Below are positions 20,442 through 27,975 of a stretch of 41,083 nucleotides of DNA, in pieces. The position numbers and the translations under genes were made by a program. The stretch is from Candidatus Tanganyikabacteria bacterium. Its GTDB lineage: Bacteria > Cyanobacteriota > Sericytochromatia > S15B-MN24 > VGJW01. The stretch lies in contig VGJY01000013.1 of the NCBI GenBank assembly GCA_016867235.1, positions 1-41,083 on the forward strand, in the 5' to 3' direction. Under the pieces are notes generated by a model. That model was not told the origin of the DNA. It worked only from the letters and a program-made list of their open reading frames with translations, and did no database searches. Every line of letters starts with the position of its first letter. The stretch's first letter is position 1.

Positions 20442-21659
20442 GTGGAAGACGCCACGCTGGTAGGACGCGCCGTGACTTGCCCGCTGTGCAAGTCCGGGTT
20501 CACTTACTGCCGGCCGAAATCGGGCACCTACAAGCTACTGGGCCGCGACAGCGACTACTGCCCGTACTACGAAGGCCGCAACCCGCTGTTCTATCACGTG
20601 TGGGTCTGCCCGAACTGCCAGTTCGCGGCCTACAAGGAGCATTTCGGGCAAGTCGAACCGGGCAAGGTACATGCCCTCAAGGAGACGCTCACCGCCCTGG
20701 TCACCGCCAGAGCCGACTTCTCCCGGCCCGAGCGGACCATGTTCGTGGCGCTGCAGGCCTACCAGGTGGCGCTCGTCTGCTACCAGGCGCGCGCCTATCC
20801 GCCGGAGATGATCGGCCAGGTCGCGCTCAGGCTGGCCTGGATCTGCCGGTATGGCGGGCAGGCCAAGCGCGAACTGGACTTCCTCGACCAGGCCAGGCAA
20901 CACCTCACCGAAGCCTACGACAAGGGCATTCGCACCAAGGGCTTCATCGACTTCCAGGGCCTCACCTACATGGTCGGCGAGCTCAACCTCCGCACGGGCC
21001 ACCTGGCCAAGGCGACCGCCTGCTTCGCGACGCTGATGCGCACCAAGGGCCTCACCGATCCGATGCGGGTCGCGGGCGCCGCGCGGCAGGATGCCGCCGA
21101 GGCGGCCGAGACCGTGGGCAAGCGGCTCGAGTCGGTGGACGTACTGGAACCCCTGGGATCCGCGGGCCTGGGCATCCTCGCTCAGCGCTCCCGCATCCGG
21201 CGCGTGCCCAAGGGAGAGATCCTCTACGAGGACGGCGAGCCCGGCGGCTCGCTGATCGTGGTGGTCAAGGGCTGCTGCTCGCTATATCGCTCGGGCCCCG
21301 GCTCCCGGCTGGAGACGGTCATGGAGGCCGGCGACTCCTGCTCGGAGCAGACGCTCTTCACCGGCGAACCGCGCGTGGGCACGCTCGTGGCCGGTCCCCC
21401 CGACAATCGCGAGGGGCCGGAGACCGTGGTCGCCGAGATCGAGCGCGCCGACCTCCACGCGGTGCTCCGGCTCTTCCCCAAGGCGGCCGAGGGCATCACG
21501 GCCCGCCTGAACCTGGCTTTGGAAGAGGCGGCGGCCCGCGAGTGGGTGCGCGCCGCCAGGGAGGCCGAGGCGGCGCCGCGGCGCCAGGAGCGGTCGATCA
21601 TCCTCGATGCCGTCAGCTCGCTCTTTGGCAACTTCGCCGGCGCCGGAGTGGACGATTAG
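20442..21659 (+). CDS. DUF2225 and cyclic-nucleotide-binding domain protein
   Basis: A 405-residue cytoplasmic protein. The start is GTG at 20442, with GGAG six bases upstream. The N-terminal half matches DUF2225: zinc-type cysteine pairs C13/C16 and C56/C59, the RDSDYCPYYEGRNPLFY block, and a helical, TPR-like region (about 80-220, for example YMVGELNLRTGHLAKATACF). The C-terminal part (about 235-345) is a cNMP-binding beta roll: PKGEILYEDGEPGGSLIVVV, then GDSCSEQTLFTGEPRVGTL. The phosphate-binding cassette lacks the canonical RxA arginine pattern that I can recognise, so nucleotide binding is not assured. No DNA-binding domain follows. The stop abuts the glycosidase GTG start, making an operon likely. 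Possible signal-sensing role, inferred. Confidence 0.85.
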   Translation: MEDATLVGRAVTCPLCKSGFTYCRPKSGTYKLLGRDSDYCPYYEGRNPLFYHVWVCPNCQFAAYKEHFGQVEPGKVHALKETLTALVTARADFSRPERTMFVALQAYQVALVCYQARAYPPEMIGQVALRLAWICRYGGQAKRELDFLDQARQHLTEAYDKGIRTKGFIDFQGLTYMVGELNLRTGHLAKATACFATLMRTKGLTDPMRVAGAARQDAAEAAETVGKRLESVDVLEPLGSAGLGILAQRSRIRRVPKGEILYEDGEPGGSLIVVVKGCCSLYRSGPGSRLETVMEAGDSCSEQTLFTGEPRVGTLVAGPPDNREGPETVVAEIERADLHAVLRLFPKAAEGITARLNLALEEAAAREWVRAAREAEAAPRRQERSIILDAVSSLFGNFAGAGVDD

Positions 21660-22838
21660 GTGAGCCAACCCTTCCCGCCGGGATTCCTCTGGGGCGTCGC
21701 GACCTCGGCCATGCAGGTGGAGGGCCATCTGCAGCACTCCAACTGGCACGACGAGCTGAAGCACTGGCGCATGGAGCACCCGGCCGGCCGGGGCTGCGAC
21801 TTCCTGAACCGCTACGAGAGCGACCTGGACCTGGTCAGGGGCATGGGGCTGGGCGCGTTCCGGTTCTCGCTCGAATGGGGCCGCATCGAACCGGAACCGG
21901 GGCGCTTCGACGACGAGGCACTCGCGCACTACCAGCGCATCATCGACGCCTGCCACGCACGCGGCATCGAACCGATCCTCACGCTCTGGCACTTCTCCTA
22001 TCCCCGCTGGATCGACCGCGAGCTGCCGGGAGGGTGGACGAATCCCGAGATCGTCGAGATCTTCGGCCGCTTCGCCCGAAAGGCAGGCGAACGCCTGCGC
22101 GGCGTCAAATGGTGGATCACGCAGAACGAGCCCAATGCCTTCGTGCTCAACACGTGGCTCTTCGCGGCGTACCCGCCCGCGCCCGCGCCCCTGCTGCAGG
22201 CCGGCCGCTGCCCGGCGGTGGCGGCGAACGTGGTCGCCGCCCATCAGGTCGCCTACGACATCCTCAAGGCGCAGGACAGGTCCCGGATGATCTCGGCCAA
22301 CGTCTTCCACTTCCAGCCGCGGGGCCTCGGCTGGCCCAACACCCTCGAGTTCTTCGCCCGCCTCGAGAGCTTCGACTACATCTCCATCGATTACTACTTC
22401 GCCCACCTGCCCTGGGAATGGCCGTACCTGGCGTTCCAGTGGGCCTGGCCGGTCCACCCGCCGGGCATCGCCGACTCGGTGCTGGCCTACTGGCGGCGCT
22501 TCCGCAAGCCGGTCCTCATCGGCGAAAACGGCCTGTGCCAGCACGGCGACCGGCCGCGCCGCGACGGCTGGACGCGGGATCGCTACCTGGTCCACCACGT
22601 GCACCACCTGGAGCGCGCCGCGCAAGCCGGGGCGGACCTGGTGGGCTACATGCACTGGAGCTTGCTGGACAACTGGGAGTTCGGCAGCTACACGCCGCGC
22701 TTCGGCCTCTACCAGGTGGACTTCACCCGGCCGGACCTGCCCCGCACACCGACCGCGGCCGTCGAGGCCTACCAGGAGATCGCAGGCGAAGGGTATGCCG
22801 CGGCGCCCCTGTTGGCGCGCTTCGGCGTCCGAAGGTGA
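21660..22838 (+). CDS. Glycoside hydrolase family 1 (beta-glucosidase-like)
   Basis: A 392-residue cytoplasmic glycosidase; no signal peptide. GTG at 21660 directly follows the stop of the previous gene. The family N-terminus is FLWGVATSAMQVEG, with the sugar-binding Gln. WHFSYPRW supplies a subsite His/Trp. The acid/base glutamate is E157 in TQNEPN, and the nucleophile is E289 in IGENG, so both catalytic residues are present. MHWSLLDNWEF near the C-terminus is the aglycone/hydroxyl-binding Trp motif. At 392 residues it is shorter than typical GH1 enzymes (about 450), with trimmed loops. It hydrolyses beta-glucosides, beta-galactosides or related glycosides; specificity cannot be read here. 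Confidence 0.93.
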   Translation: MSQPFPPGFLWGVATSAMQVEGHLQHSNWHDELKHWRMEHPAGRGCDFLNRYESDLDLVRGMGLGAFRFSLEWGRIEPEPGRFDDEALAHYQRIIDACHARGIEPILTLWHFSYPRWIDRELPGGWTNPEIVEIFGRFARKAGERLRGVKWWITQNEPNAFVLNTWLFAAYPPAPAPLLQAGRCPAVAANVVAAHQVAYDILKAQDRSRMISANVFHFQPRGLGWPNTLEFFARLESFDYISIDYYFAHLPWEWPYLAFQWAWPVHPPGIADSVLAYWRRFRKPVLIGENGLCQHGDRPRRDGWTRDRYLVHHVHHLERAAQAGADLVGYMHWSLLDNWEFGSYTPRFGLYQVDFTRPDLPRTPTAAVEAYQEIAGEGYAAAPLLARFGVRR

Positions 22839-22860
22839 GCGGGCGGCGTGATTGAAACCC

Positions 22861-22890
22861 GTGACAGACCGGAAGCGTCCAGGGTACAAA
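22861..22890 (+). promoter_or_regulatory. Sigma-70-like promoter upstream of the predicted envelope protein
   Basis: GTGACA at 22861-22866 matches five of six -35 consensus bases, and TACAAA at 22885-22890 matches four of six -10 bases. The spacer is 18 bases. Transcription would begin near 22897, just before the ribosome site AGGAGG of the next gene. This suggests the genes from 22918 to 24522 form a separate transcription unit from the glycosidase. Confidence 0.45.
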
Positions 22891-22905
22891 TGGGCGAAAC
22901 GACCC

Positions 22906-22911
22906 AGGAGG
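22906..22911 (+). promoter_or_regulatory. Strong ribosome binding site AGGAGG deciding the start at 22918
   Basis: AGGAGG is fully complementary to the anti-Shine-Dalgarno core and lies six bases before ATG 22918. It rules out the earlier in-frame start near 22852. Confidence 0.85.
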
Positions 22912-22917
22912 CTTGCC

Positions 22918-23457
22918 ATGGACGCCCGCATCATCCGTCATAGTGCCGCGCTCGCCGGCGCGGGACTGCTGTTTGCCGCTTGCCCCGGCCTGACGCCGCC
23001 CGCGCATGCCGAGGTCATCCACCTCAAGAACGGTACGCAGGTCAAGGGCAAGATCACCAAGCAGGACGAGGAGAATTTCGAGGTCCTGACCGCCCAGGGG
23101 CCCGTGAAGATTTCCAAGCTCAAGGTGCAACTCGTGGACCTGGCCAACCCGGCGATCGCGGCGGGCCTGGGCGTCGGCTTCCCCGGCGCCGGCCAGGCGT
23201 ACGTGGGCCGCTGGGACAAGGCGGTGTTCTACTTCTCGATCACGGCCGTGACGCTCGGCGCGGCTTTCGTGGTTGGCATGGTCGGCGTCAACGGCGGCCT
23301 GACCGTGTCCGATCCCAACAAGCTCACGCTGCCGGTATCCATAGGCGTGAGCACCGCCGGCATTCCGCTGCTGCTGGGGGCATACGACGCCTACCTCGAA
23401 GCGGTGAGGCAAAATGAGGCTCCCAAGTTCAAGATCGATTACGGCGAGAGCCTGTAG
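22918..23457 (+). CDS. Predicted envelope protein with LSm-like start and membrane helices
   Basis: A 179-residue protein with an N-terminal signal sequence. It ends either at the lipobox-like LFAAC or at the signal-peptidase site AHA just before EVIHLKNG. The next 50 residues form short strands (VIHLKNGTQVKGKITKQDE, GPVKISKLKVQLVD) typical of small beta-barrel domains seen in envelope proteins. Then comes GFPGAGQAYVGRWDKAVFYF, the glycine-rich motif and helix of DUF5683-like membrane proteins, and two further hydrophobic stretches (VTLGAAFVVGMVGV, IPLLLGAYDAYL). Family known only by shape; function unknown. Its end overlaps the next lipoprotein gene by 44 bases, so the two are tightly coupled. 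Confidence 0.75.
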   Translation: MDARIIRHSAALAGAGLLFAACPGLTPPAHAEVIHLKNGTQVKGKITKQDEENFEVLTAQGPVKISKLKVQLVDLANPAIAAGLGVGFPGAGQAYVGRWDKAVFYFSITAVTLGAAFVVGMVGVNGGLTVSDPNKLTLPVSIGVSTAGIPLLLGAYDAYLEAVRQNEAPKFKIDYGESL

Positions 23458-24034
23458 AGCGGGCGCCGCCTTCGCCGTGGGAGCCTGCCTGACGGGCTGC
23501 CCCGCCGGCATCATCCTGGGCGGCTCGTTTCTGAGCAGCTTCGTCGCCCGCGACCGCATCACCATAAAGGGCGAGGTCGATCTGGCCGGCCAGCGAGGCA
23601 ACTTCCGGGTCGGCGCGATGAGGTACTTCGAAGGGAGCGAAGCTTCCGCCGGCTACAAACTGGCCGACGTGGACGGCGTGGATTTCGGCGGCGCACAGAA
23701 TTTCTCGATCCTGTTCACCGGTCCCGCCACCGACTCGGAGCCGGCATCGGGAAGCTACACGCTGACCCTGCAATCCGGCCGGTCGATGGCGCACTGGCTC
23801 CTGATCGCCTGGAACGATCTCAACAAGAACGGCAAGATGGAATGGGAAGAGATGCGGGCTCCCGAGACCTTCCAGATCACCAAGGCCGGCGGCAACTTCT
23901 TCGGCTTCCGGGCATCCGGCTCGGTCCTGGCGCCCCTGGCCACCACGGGCGTCGTGGCCTTTGCCGAGGCCGACAAGGTGAAGTCTTACAAGTTCGTCTT
24001 TCCTCGGGTCGAAGACTTCCCGACCACCCAGTGA
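23414..24034 (+). CDS. Secreted lipoprotein with a calcium-binding loop motif
   Basis: A 206-residue protein. The ATG at 23414 lies inside the end of the preceding gene (44-base overlap). The signal peptide ends in the lipobox CLTGC with lipidated Cys29. The mature part is beta-rich. At 135-146 is DLNKNGKMEWEE, which places Asp, Asn, Asn, Lys, Glu and Glu at the six positions of an EF-hand/dockerin-like loop, so a calcium site is plausible. Such single loops often stabilise secreted beta domains (IAWNDLNKNG). No named family is recognised. It is followed by the cupin gene with a one-base overlap (TGATG). Confidence 0.72.
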   Translation: MRLPSSRSITARACRAGAAFAVGACLTGCPAGIILGGSFLSSFVARDRITIKGEVDLAGQRGNFRVGAMRYFEGSEASAGYKLADVDGVDFGGAQNFSILFTGPATDSEPASGSYTLTLQSGRSMAHWLLIAWNDLNKNGKMEWEEMRAPETFQITKAGGNFFGFRASGSVLAPLATTGVVAFAEADKVKSYKFVFPRVEDFPTTQ

Positions 24035-24522
24035 TGACGGGACATCACGCCGGGCTCAAGCTCCTCGACGACGCGCTGATGGACCAACTGCGCGACCAGG
24101 CGCGCGCGTCGCCGCGGCGGCGGGCGGTGCATCGGTTCCACGAGCACGAGGAACCGGTCCAGCGCATGCTCAACGCCCTCGAACCCGACAGCTACGTGCG
24201 GCCCCACAAGCACGAAGATCCCGACAAGTTCGAGGCGTTCGTCGTCCTGCGCGGCCGCGCGGCGGTCGTGCTGTTCGACCCGGACGGGAAGGTGGCCGCC
24301 ACCGTGGTCATCGCCGCCCGCGGCACCACCCGCGGCGTCGAGATCCCGCCGCGCGCCTTCCATTGCCTGGTGGCCGTCGAAGCCGGAACGGTGCTCTTCG
24401 AGCTCAGCCAGGGTCCTTACGACGGCGCCACCCACAAACGCTGGGCGCCGTGGGCACCCGAGGAAGGCACGCCCGAGGGGGCGGCCTACCTGGCGGATCT
24501 GCGTGTGAAGCTCGGGTTGTAG
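24034..24522 (+). CDS. WbuC-type cupin metalloprotein
   Basis: A 162-residue cupin, full length for the WbuC family, which is often found in cell-surface polysaccharide clusters. The ATG overlaps the previous stop by one base. The motif order fits the family: LKLLDDALMDQL, SPRRRAVHRFHEH, PVQRMLNAL, YVRPHKHEDPDKFEAFVVLRG (cupin motif 1 with its metal histidines and glutamate), PPRAFHCLVAV (motif 2 histidine), and the terminal GPYDG...WAPWAPEEG. The reaction is not established for the family; sugar-modifying or metal-dependent roles have been suggested. No O-antigen genes lie beside it here, so its context differs from the classic one. Confidence 0.85.
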   Translation: MTGHHAGLKLLDDALMDQLRDQARASPRRRAVHRFHEHEEPVQRMLNALEPDSYVRPHKHEDPDKFEAFVVLRGRAAVVLFDPDGKVAATVVIAARGTTRGVEIPPRAFHCLVAVEAGTVLFELSQGPYDGATHKRWAPWAPEEGTPEGAAYLADLRVKLGL

Positions 24523-24532
24523 CCAGGCAAAC

Positions 24533-24811
24533 CTAGCCTGACGCCTTGAAGACCTGATCCAGGATCGCGTCGGCGAACTCCCGGTAGTGCTCTTCGACCA
24601 CGGGCATGTCGGTCGTCTGGCGGCTCGACGGGTAGAGCATGATGACGACCTTCTGGCCGCCGTCGACCTGGAAGCTCCAGGTCAGCATTTGCTGGCGGTG
24701 GCGGTGGCTGAACGTGATGATGCCGCAGAAGGCATCCGCATCATGCCGTTCGACGATGACGTCCTTGATTTCCACGCCTCGTGCCTTTCCCTTCAACCCC
24801 GCGAGCCTCAA
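24533..24811 (-). CDS. Small hypothetical protein at the end of the Mce operon
   Basis: A protein of about 92 residues. I place the start at TTG 24811-24809 because GGAGGT lies three bases upstream; the open frame extends further back but would overlap the mlaD end. Visible segments are EIKDVIVERHDADAFCGI, a run of alternating strands (MLTWSFQVDGGQKVVIMLYP) and a C-terminal helix (EEHYREFADAILDQVF). No family recognised. The gene is 37 bases after mlaD on the same strand and converges with the cupin gene ten bases away, so it is the last gene of the minus-strand operon. It may be cytoplasmic; no signal peptide or membrane helix is seen. Confidence 0.6.
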   Translation of the reverse strand: MRLAGLKGKARGVEIKDVIVERHDADAFCGIITFSHRHRQQMLTWSFQVDGGQKVVIMLYPSSRQTTDMPVVEEHYREFADAILDQVFKASG

Positions 24812-24848
24812 GGTACCTCCGGGCTGCCGGACCGGAAACGGCCGATTG

Positions 24849-25853
24849 TCAGGGCGACACGCGGATCCGCACGCCCTCCTCCAGCAGGATGCGGCGGATG
24901 TTGGCATCGGAGACGAAGTTCCCCAGCCGATCCAGCGTGGGCTGAGTCGCGTCGAGGGTCGCGGTCAGCCGATCCGACAGCCGATCGAGGCGGTCGAGAG
25001 AAGCCGGCAAGCGACCCAGCAACAGATCCGCCCGCGCCAGGGCCCGGCCGCCGGAACCCGCGACCTGCGTGTCGAGCGCCGCGACCAGCTTATCGGTGCG
25101 GGTCGCCAGGCCGTTGGCGCGCACGGCCAGGGCGTCGGCGCGCCCGACCAATTCATCCACCCTGCCTACCAGCCGATCCATGGCCGGAAGCGACGCTTCG
25201 AGGCCGGTCAACAGCCGCTCGGCCTTCGGCGCGATCGCTTCGGCAGTCTCCAGCAGGTTGAGGGCCTTCGGGCCGCCTGCTGCCAGGAGGGCGTCGAGGC
25301 GGTCGGCAAAGCGGTAGACGCGAGCCAGGTTGGCGTCCGAAAGCGCTCCCGCCGCGGCGCCGACCAGTCGCGCCAGGTCGTCGGGGTCCACTTTCTCGAG
25401 CACCGGCGCCAGGCGCGTGAGGATCTGGTCGGCCTCGACGGTCGTGCTCGTCCGGGTGATGGTCGCGCCGCTGTCCAGCGGCGCATCGGCGGTGCCGCCG
25501 ACCAGGTCCACGACCTTCTCGCCCAGGAGGCTGCGCGCCCGGATGACCGCCCCGACGTCGGCCCGGAGATCGGCGTCCCGCGCGACGTCGAGCAGAACGA
25601 TCGCCTTGCCCCCCTTGACGCTCAGCTTCTCGACCCGGCCGACGGGCACGCCGGCCACGACGACGGGCGCGTCGGCCACCAGGCCGGTGGCGTCCGCGAA
25701 GACCGCCGTCACGTGCATGCCATGACCCAGGCGCCAGCCGCCGAGCATCAGGAACAGCCCGACCAGGAGGGCGGCGCTGCCGACAAGGAACGCCCCGAGG
25801 GCGATGTCCTGCCACCGTTCGCGGCGCCTTGGAGCGGAGAGGCTGGAAGACAC
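24849..25853 (-). CDS. Mce/MlaD-family lipid-transport substrate-binding protein
   Basis: A 334-residue protein anchored by an N-terminal helix (GAFLVGSAALLVGLFLMLGG, about 20-39). The Mce/MlaD domain follows at about 45-115, with GLVADAPVVVAGVPVGRVEKL and RSLLGEKVVDL as diagnostic blocks. From about 140 onward it is a long helical region of repeated Leu/Ala heptads (VGRVDELVGRADALAVRANG) that should form the coiled-coil/tube extension of longer Mce proteins. It would sit in the periplasm and carry lipids between membranes with the MlaEF inner-membrane complex. Its ATG lies just after the MlaF stop. Longer than MlaD of E. coli, like Mce proteins of other diderms. Confidence 0.92.
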   Translation of the reverse strand: MSSSLSAPRRRERWQDIALGAFLVGSAALLVGLFLMLGGWRLGHGMHVTAVFADATGLVADAPVVVAGVPVGRVEKLSVKGGKAIVLLDVARDADLRADVGAVIRARSLLGEKVVDLVGGTADAPLDSGATITRTSTTVEADQILTRLAPVLEKVDPDDLARLVGAAAGALSDANLARVYRFADRLDALLAAGGPKALNLLETAEAIAPKAERLLTGLEASLPAMDRLVGRVDELVGRADALAVRANGLATRTDKLVAALDTQVAGSGGRALARADLLLGRLPASLDRLDRLSDRLTATLDATQPTLDRLGNFVSDANIRRILLEEGVRIRVSP

Positions 25854-25857
25854 GGGA

Positions 25858-26595
25858 CTACCTCGTTGCCTTGTCTAGTCGCGAGAAGAACTGCCGGATG
25901 ACGGGCTCCCGCGACGCAAGTATCTCGCGCCTGTGGCCCATCGCGAGCATGCGGCCTTCGTGCAGCATGCCCACCCGGTCGGCGATGCGCACGGTACTCT
26001 CGAGATCGTGGCTGATCACCAGGAACGTCCTCCCGCCACCCCGCATTTCCAGGATCAGCTGGTCGATGGCGTCGGCCATGACCGGATCGAGGCCGCTCGT
26101 GGGTTCGTCGAAGATCACCAGTTCGGGATCCAGGGCGATCGCCCGGGCTATACCCACGCGCTTGCGCATGCCGCCCGAGAGCTCCGCGGGCATCAGCGGC
26201 GCGGCGTCCGGCAGGCCCACGCGATCGAGCTTCTCCCGCACGATGCGCCGGATCTCGGTCTCCGGGAGCGCCAGGTGGCGCCGGATCGGGAACGCGACGT
26301 TCTCGCCCACGGAGAGGGAATCGAACAGCGCTCCGTCCTGGAAGCACATCCCCACCTTCTCGCGGACCTTGTACAGCTCGCGCTCGGACAGGGCCGAAAG
26401 TTCGACGTCGTTCAGAAACACCGCGCCGCTATCCGGCCGCAGGAGCCCGATGCACAGCTTGGCGAACACCGATTTGCCCGTGCCCGAGGGCCCGAGTATC
26501 ACGGTCGTCATGCCGCGCTCGATGCGGGTGGAGACGTCGGCGATGACCGGCGCGCCGCGATCGAACGACTTGGTCAGGCGCTCGGTGCGGATCAC
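25858..26595 (-). CDS. MlaF-family ATPase of the Mce lipid transporter
   Basis: A 245-residue ABC ATPase. The GTG start at 26595-26593 overlaps the upstream permease stop by four bases (GTGA). Walker A is GPSGTGKS, the signature ELSGGMRKRVGIARAI, and Walker B LVIFDEPTSGLDPV; GMRKR after the signature and the loop FQDGALFDSLSVGENV are characteristic of the MlaF/Ttg2A group. H-loop VISHDLEST is present. It powers lipid movement by the MlaE permeases at the inner membrane. It lies between the mlaE and mlaD genes, as in other Mla operons. Confidence 0.95.
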   Translation of the reverse strand: MIRTERLTKSFDRGAPVIADVSTRIERGMTTVILGPSGTGKSVFAKLCIGLLRPDSGAVFLNDVELSALSERELYKVREKVGMCFQDGALFDSLSVGENVAFPIRRHLALPETEIRRIVREKLDRVGLPDAAPLMPAELSGGMRKRVGIARAIALDPELVIFDEPTSGLDPVMADAIDQLILEMRGGGRTFLVISHDLESTVRIADRVGMLHEGRMLAMGHRREILASREPVIRQFFSRLDKATR

Positions 26596-27302
26596 CGGTA
26601 GAACGCCTCCGAGAGCAGGTAGTTGGCGACGACGATCGCCAAGGTGGTCCGGACCATCCCGCGCGTGATGGCCAGGGACACTCCCCGGGGGCCGCCGGCC
26701 GCCCGGTACCCCTGGTAGGCCGAGATCAACCCCGCAAGCCCCCCGAACACCACGACCTTGAGCATTCCGCACAGCAGGTCCCGGACACCCGTGAACCGCG
26801 TGAGATCGGCCATGTAGGTCGAGGACGCCACGCCGAGCGCGCCGACCGCCGTGACGTACGACGCCAATATCGCGGCGACGTCGGCGAACACCAGCAGCGG
26901 CGGGGCCGCCAGGACCAGGGCGAGTACCCGCGGGCCCAGCAGGTGGCGGAAGGGATCGACGCCCATGACCTCGAGGGCGGCTACCTGCTCCGACGCGCGC
27001 ATGGTGGCGATCGCCGCGGTCAGCGCGGTACCGGGCTTGGCGGCGATCATCGCTCCGGTCAGGAGGGGGGCCAGCTCGCGCAGGGCGACCAGGCCGGCGT
27101 ACGAGCCGATCATGGCCTGCGTGCCCAGCGAGAGGAAGGCGTGATGGCCCATGAGCGTGGCGATGCTGCCGATCATCGCGGCGACCAGGAGGACCGGGGC
27201 CAGGGTCTCGAGACAGGTGCGCCGGAACTGGCGCCAGGTCTCCGGGGCCTCCGGCGGCGCGGCGGGCGAGAGCAGGCGCAAGGCAAACGCCGCGAGGGTC
27301 AT
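26592..27302 (-). CDS. MlaE-family permease, second copy
   Basis: A 236-residue inner-membrane permease. Start ATG at 27302-27300 overlaps the previous stop by four bases (ATGA). Diagnostic MlaE segments are SYAGLVALRELAPLLTGAMIAAKPGTALTA's core (LRELAPLLTGAMIA), MRASEQVAALEVMGVDPF, and PRVLALVLAAPPLLVFAD. The helix-loop-helix MGVDP contacts the ATPase. The usual Arg of the GR motif is replaced by KPG. Together with the adjacent MlaE-like protein it could form a heterodimer instead of the standard homodimer. The frame is open far upstream but the upstream gene supplies the true boundary. Confidence 0.92.
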   Translation of the reverse strand: MTLAAFALRLLSPAAPPEAPETWRQFRRTCLETLAPVLLVAAMIGSIATLMGHHAFLSLGTQAMIGSYAGLVALRELAPLLTGAMIAAKPGTALTAAIATMRASEQVAALEVMGVDPFRHLLGPRVLALVLAAPPLLVFADVAAILASYVTAVGALGVASSTYMADLTRFTGVRDLLCGMLKVVVFGGLAGLISAYQGYRAAGGPRGVSLAITRGMVRTTLAIVVANYLLSEAFYR

Positions 27303-27973
27303 GACTGCACCCGCAACAGCACCGTGGTCAGGGCCGCCTCGGCGGCCGCGACCACCACGATGCTCTGCACGATCGCCGCATTGACCGCCCGGCCCACGCC
27401 TTCGGCCCCGCCGCGGGCGCGCATGCCGTGGAAGCACGACAGCAGACCGCACAGGAAACCGAAGATCCCGGCCTTCCAGATGGCCTCGGCTACGGCCGCG
27501 GGCGAGATCTGCGCCGCGAGGCCGGCCAGGAATGGACCGGCCGAGGCACCGTGGACGAACACCGCGCCCAGGTAGCCGCTGCCGAGCGCCGCCACGGCGC
27601 CCAGGCCGGCGGCGATGGGCGCCACGACGGTCAGGGCGACGACCCGCGGAACGACCAGGAAGCGTACGGGATCCACGCCCATCGCCCGCAGGGCGGCCTC
27701 TTCCTCGGTCACCTGCATCGCCCCGAGTTCGCCGGCGAAAGCGGTGCCTATCTGCGCGGCGAGCATGAGGGCCGACATCGTGGGGGCCATGTCGCGAACG
27801 GTGACCTGCGCCAGCATGCCCGACAGCAGCCGATCCGCGCCGAACATCTGGAGCACCCACACCCCCTGGAGCGCCGCGATGCCGCCGATGGTCGCCATCA
27901 TGACCACGACCGGGAGCAACGCCTGGGGCGAACCGGCCAGGCGCAGCGCCCGCAAGGTCTCCCGCCACTCCAC
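27299..27973 (-). CDS. MlaE-family permease, first copy
   Basis: A 224-residue permease starting at GTG 27973-27971, preceded by GGAGG about nine bases upstream and two bases after the glcE-like stop. MlaE features: TVRDMAPTMSALMLAAQIGTA, ELGAMQVTEEEAALRAMG, VDPVRFLVVPRVVAL. The GAMQV-EEEAALRAMG segment is the conserved coupling helix. It differs substantially from the next permease, so this is an old duplication. A pair of different permeases is consistent with a heterodimeric MlaE core. The immediate upstream gene encodes a GlcE-like oxidoreductase, an unusual partner. Confidence 0.92.
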   Translation of the reverse strand: MEWRETLRALRLAGSPQALLPVVVMMATIGGIAALQGVWVLQMFGADRLLSGMLAQVTVRDMAPTMSALMLAAQIGTAFAGELGAMQVTEEEAALRAMGVDPVRFLVVPRVVALTVVAPIAAGLGAVAALGSGYLGAVFVHGASAGPFLAGLAAQISPAAVAEAIWKAGIFGFLCGLLSCFHGMRARGGAEGVGRAVNAAIVQSIVVVAAAEAALTTVLLRVQS

Positions 27974-27975
27974 GG

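Noticed and set aside
24523-24541. Hairpin between the converging cupin and small-protein genes
   Set aside because: Only a five-base stem (CAGGC/GCCTG) with a seven-base loop and no T-run, so not convincing as a terminator.
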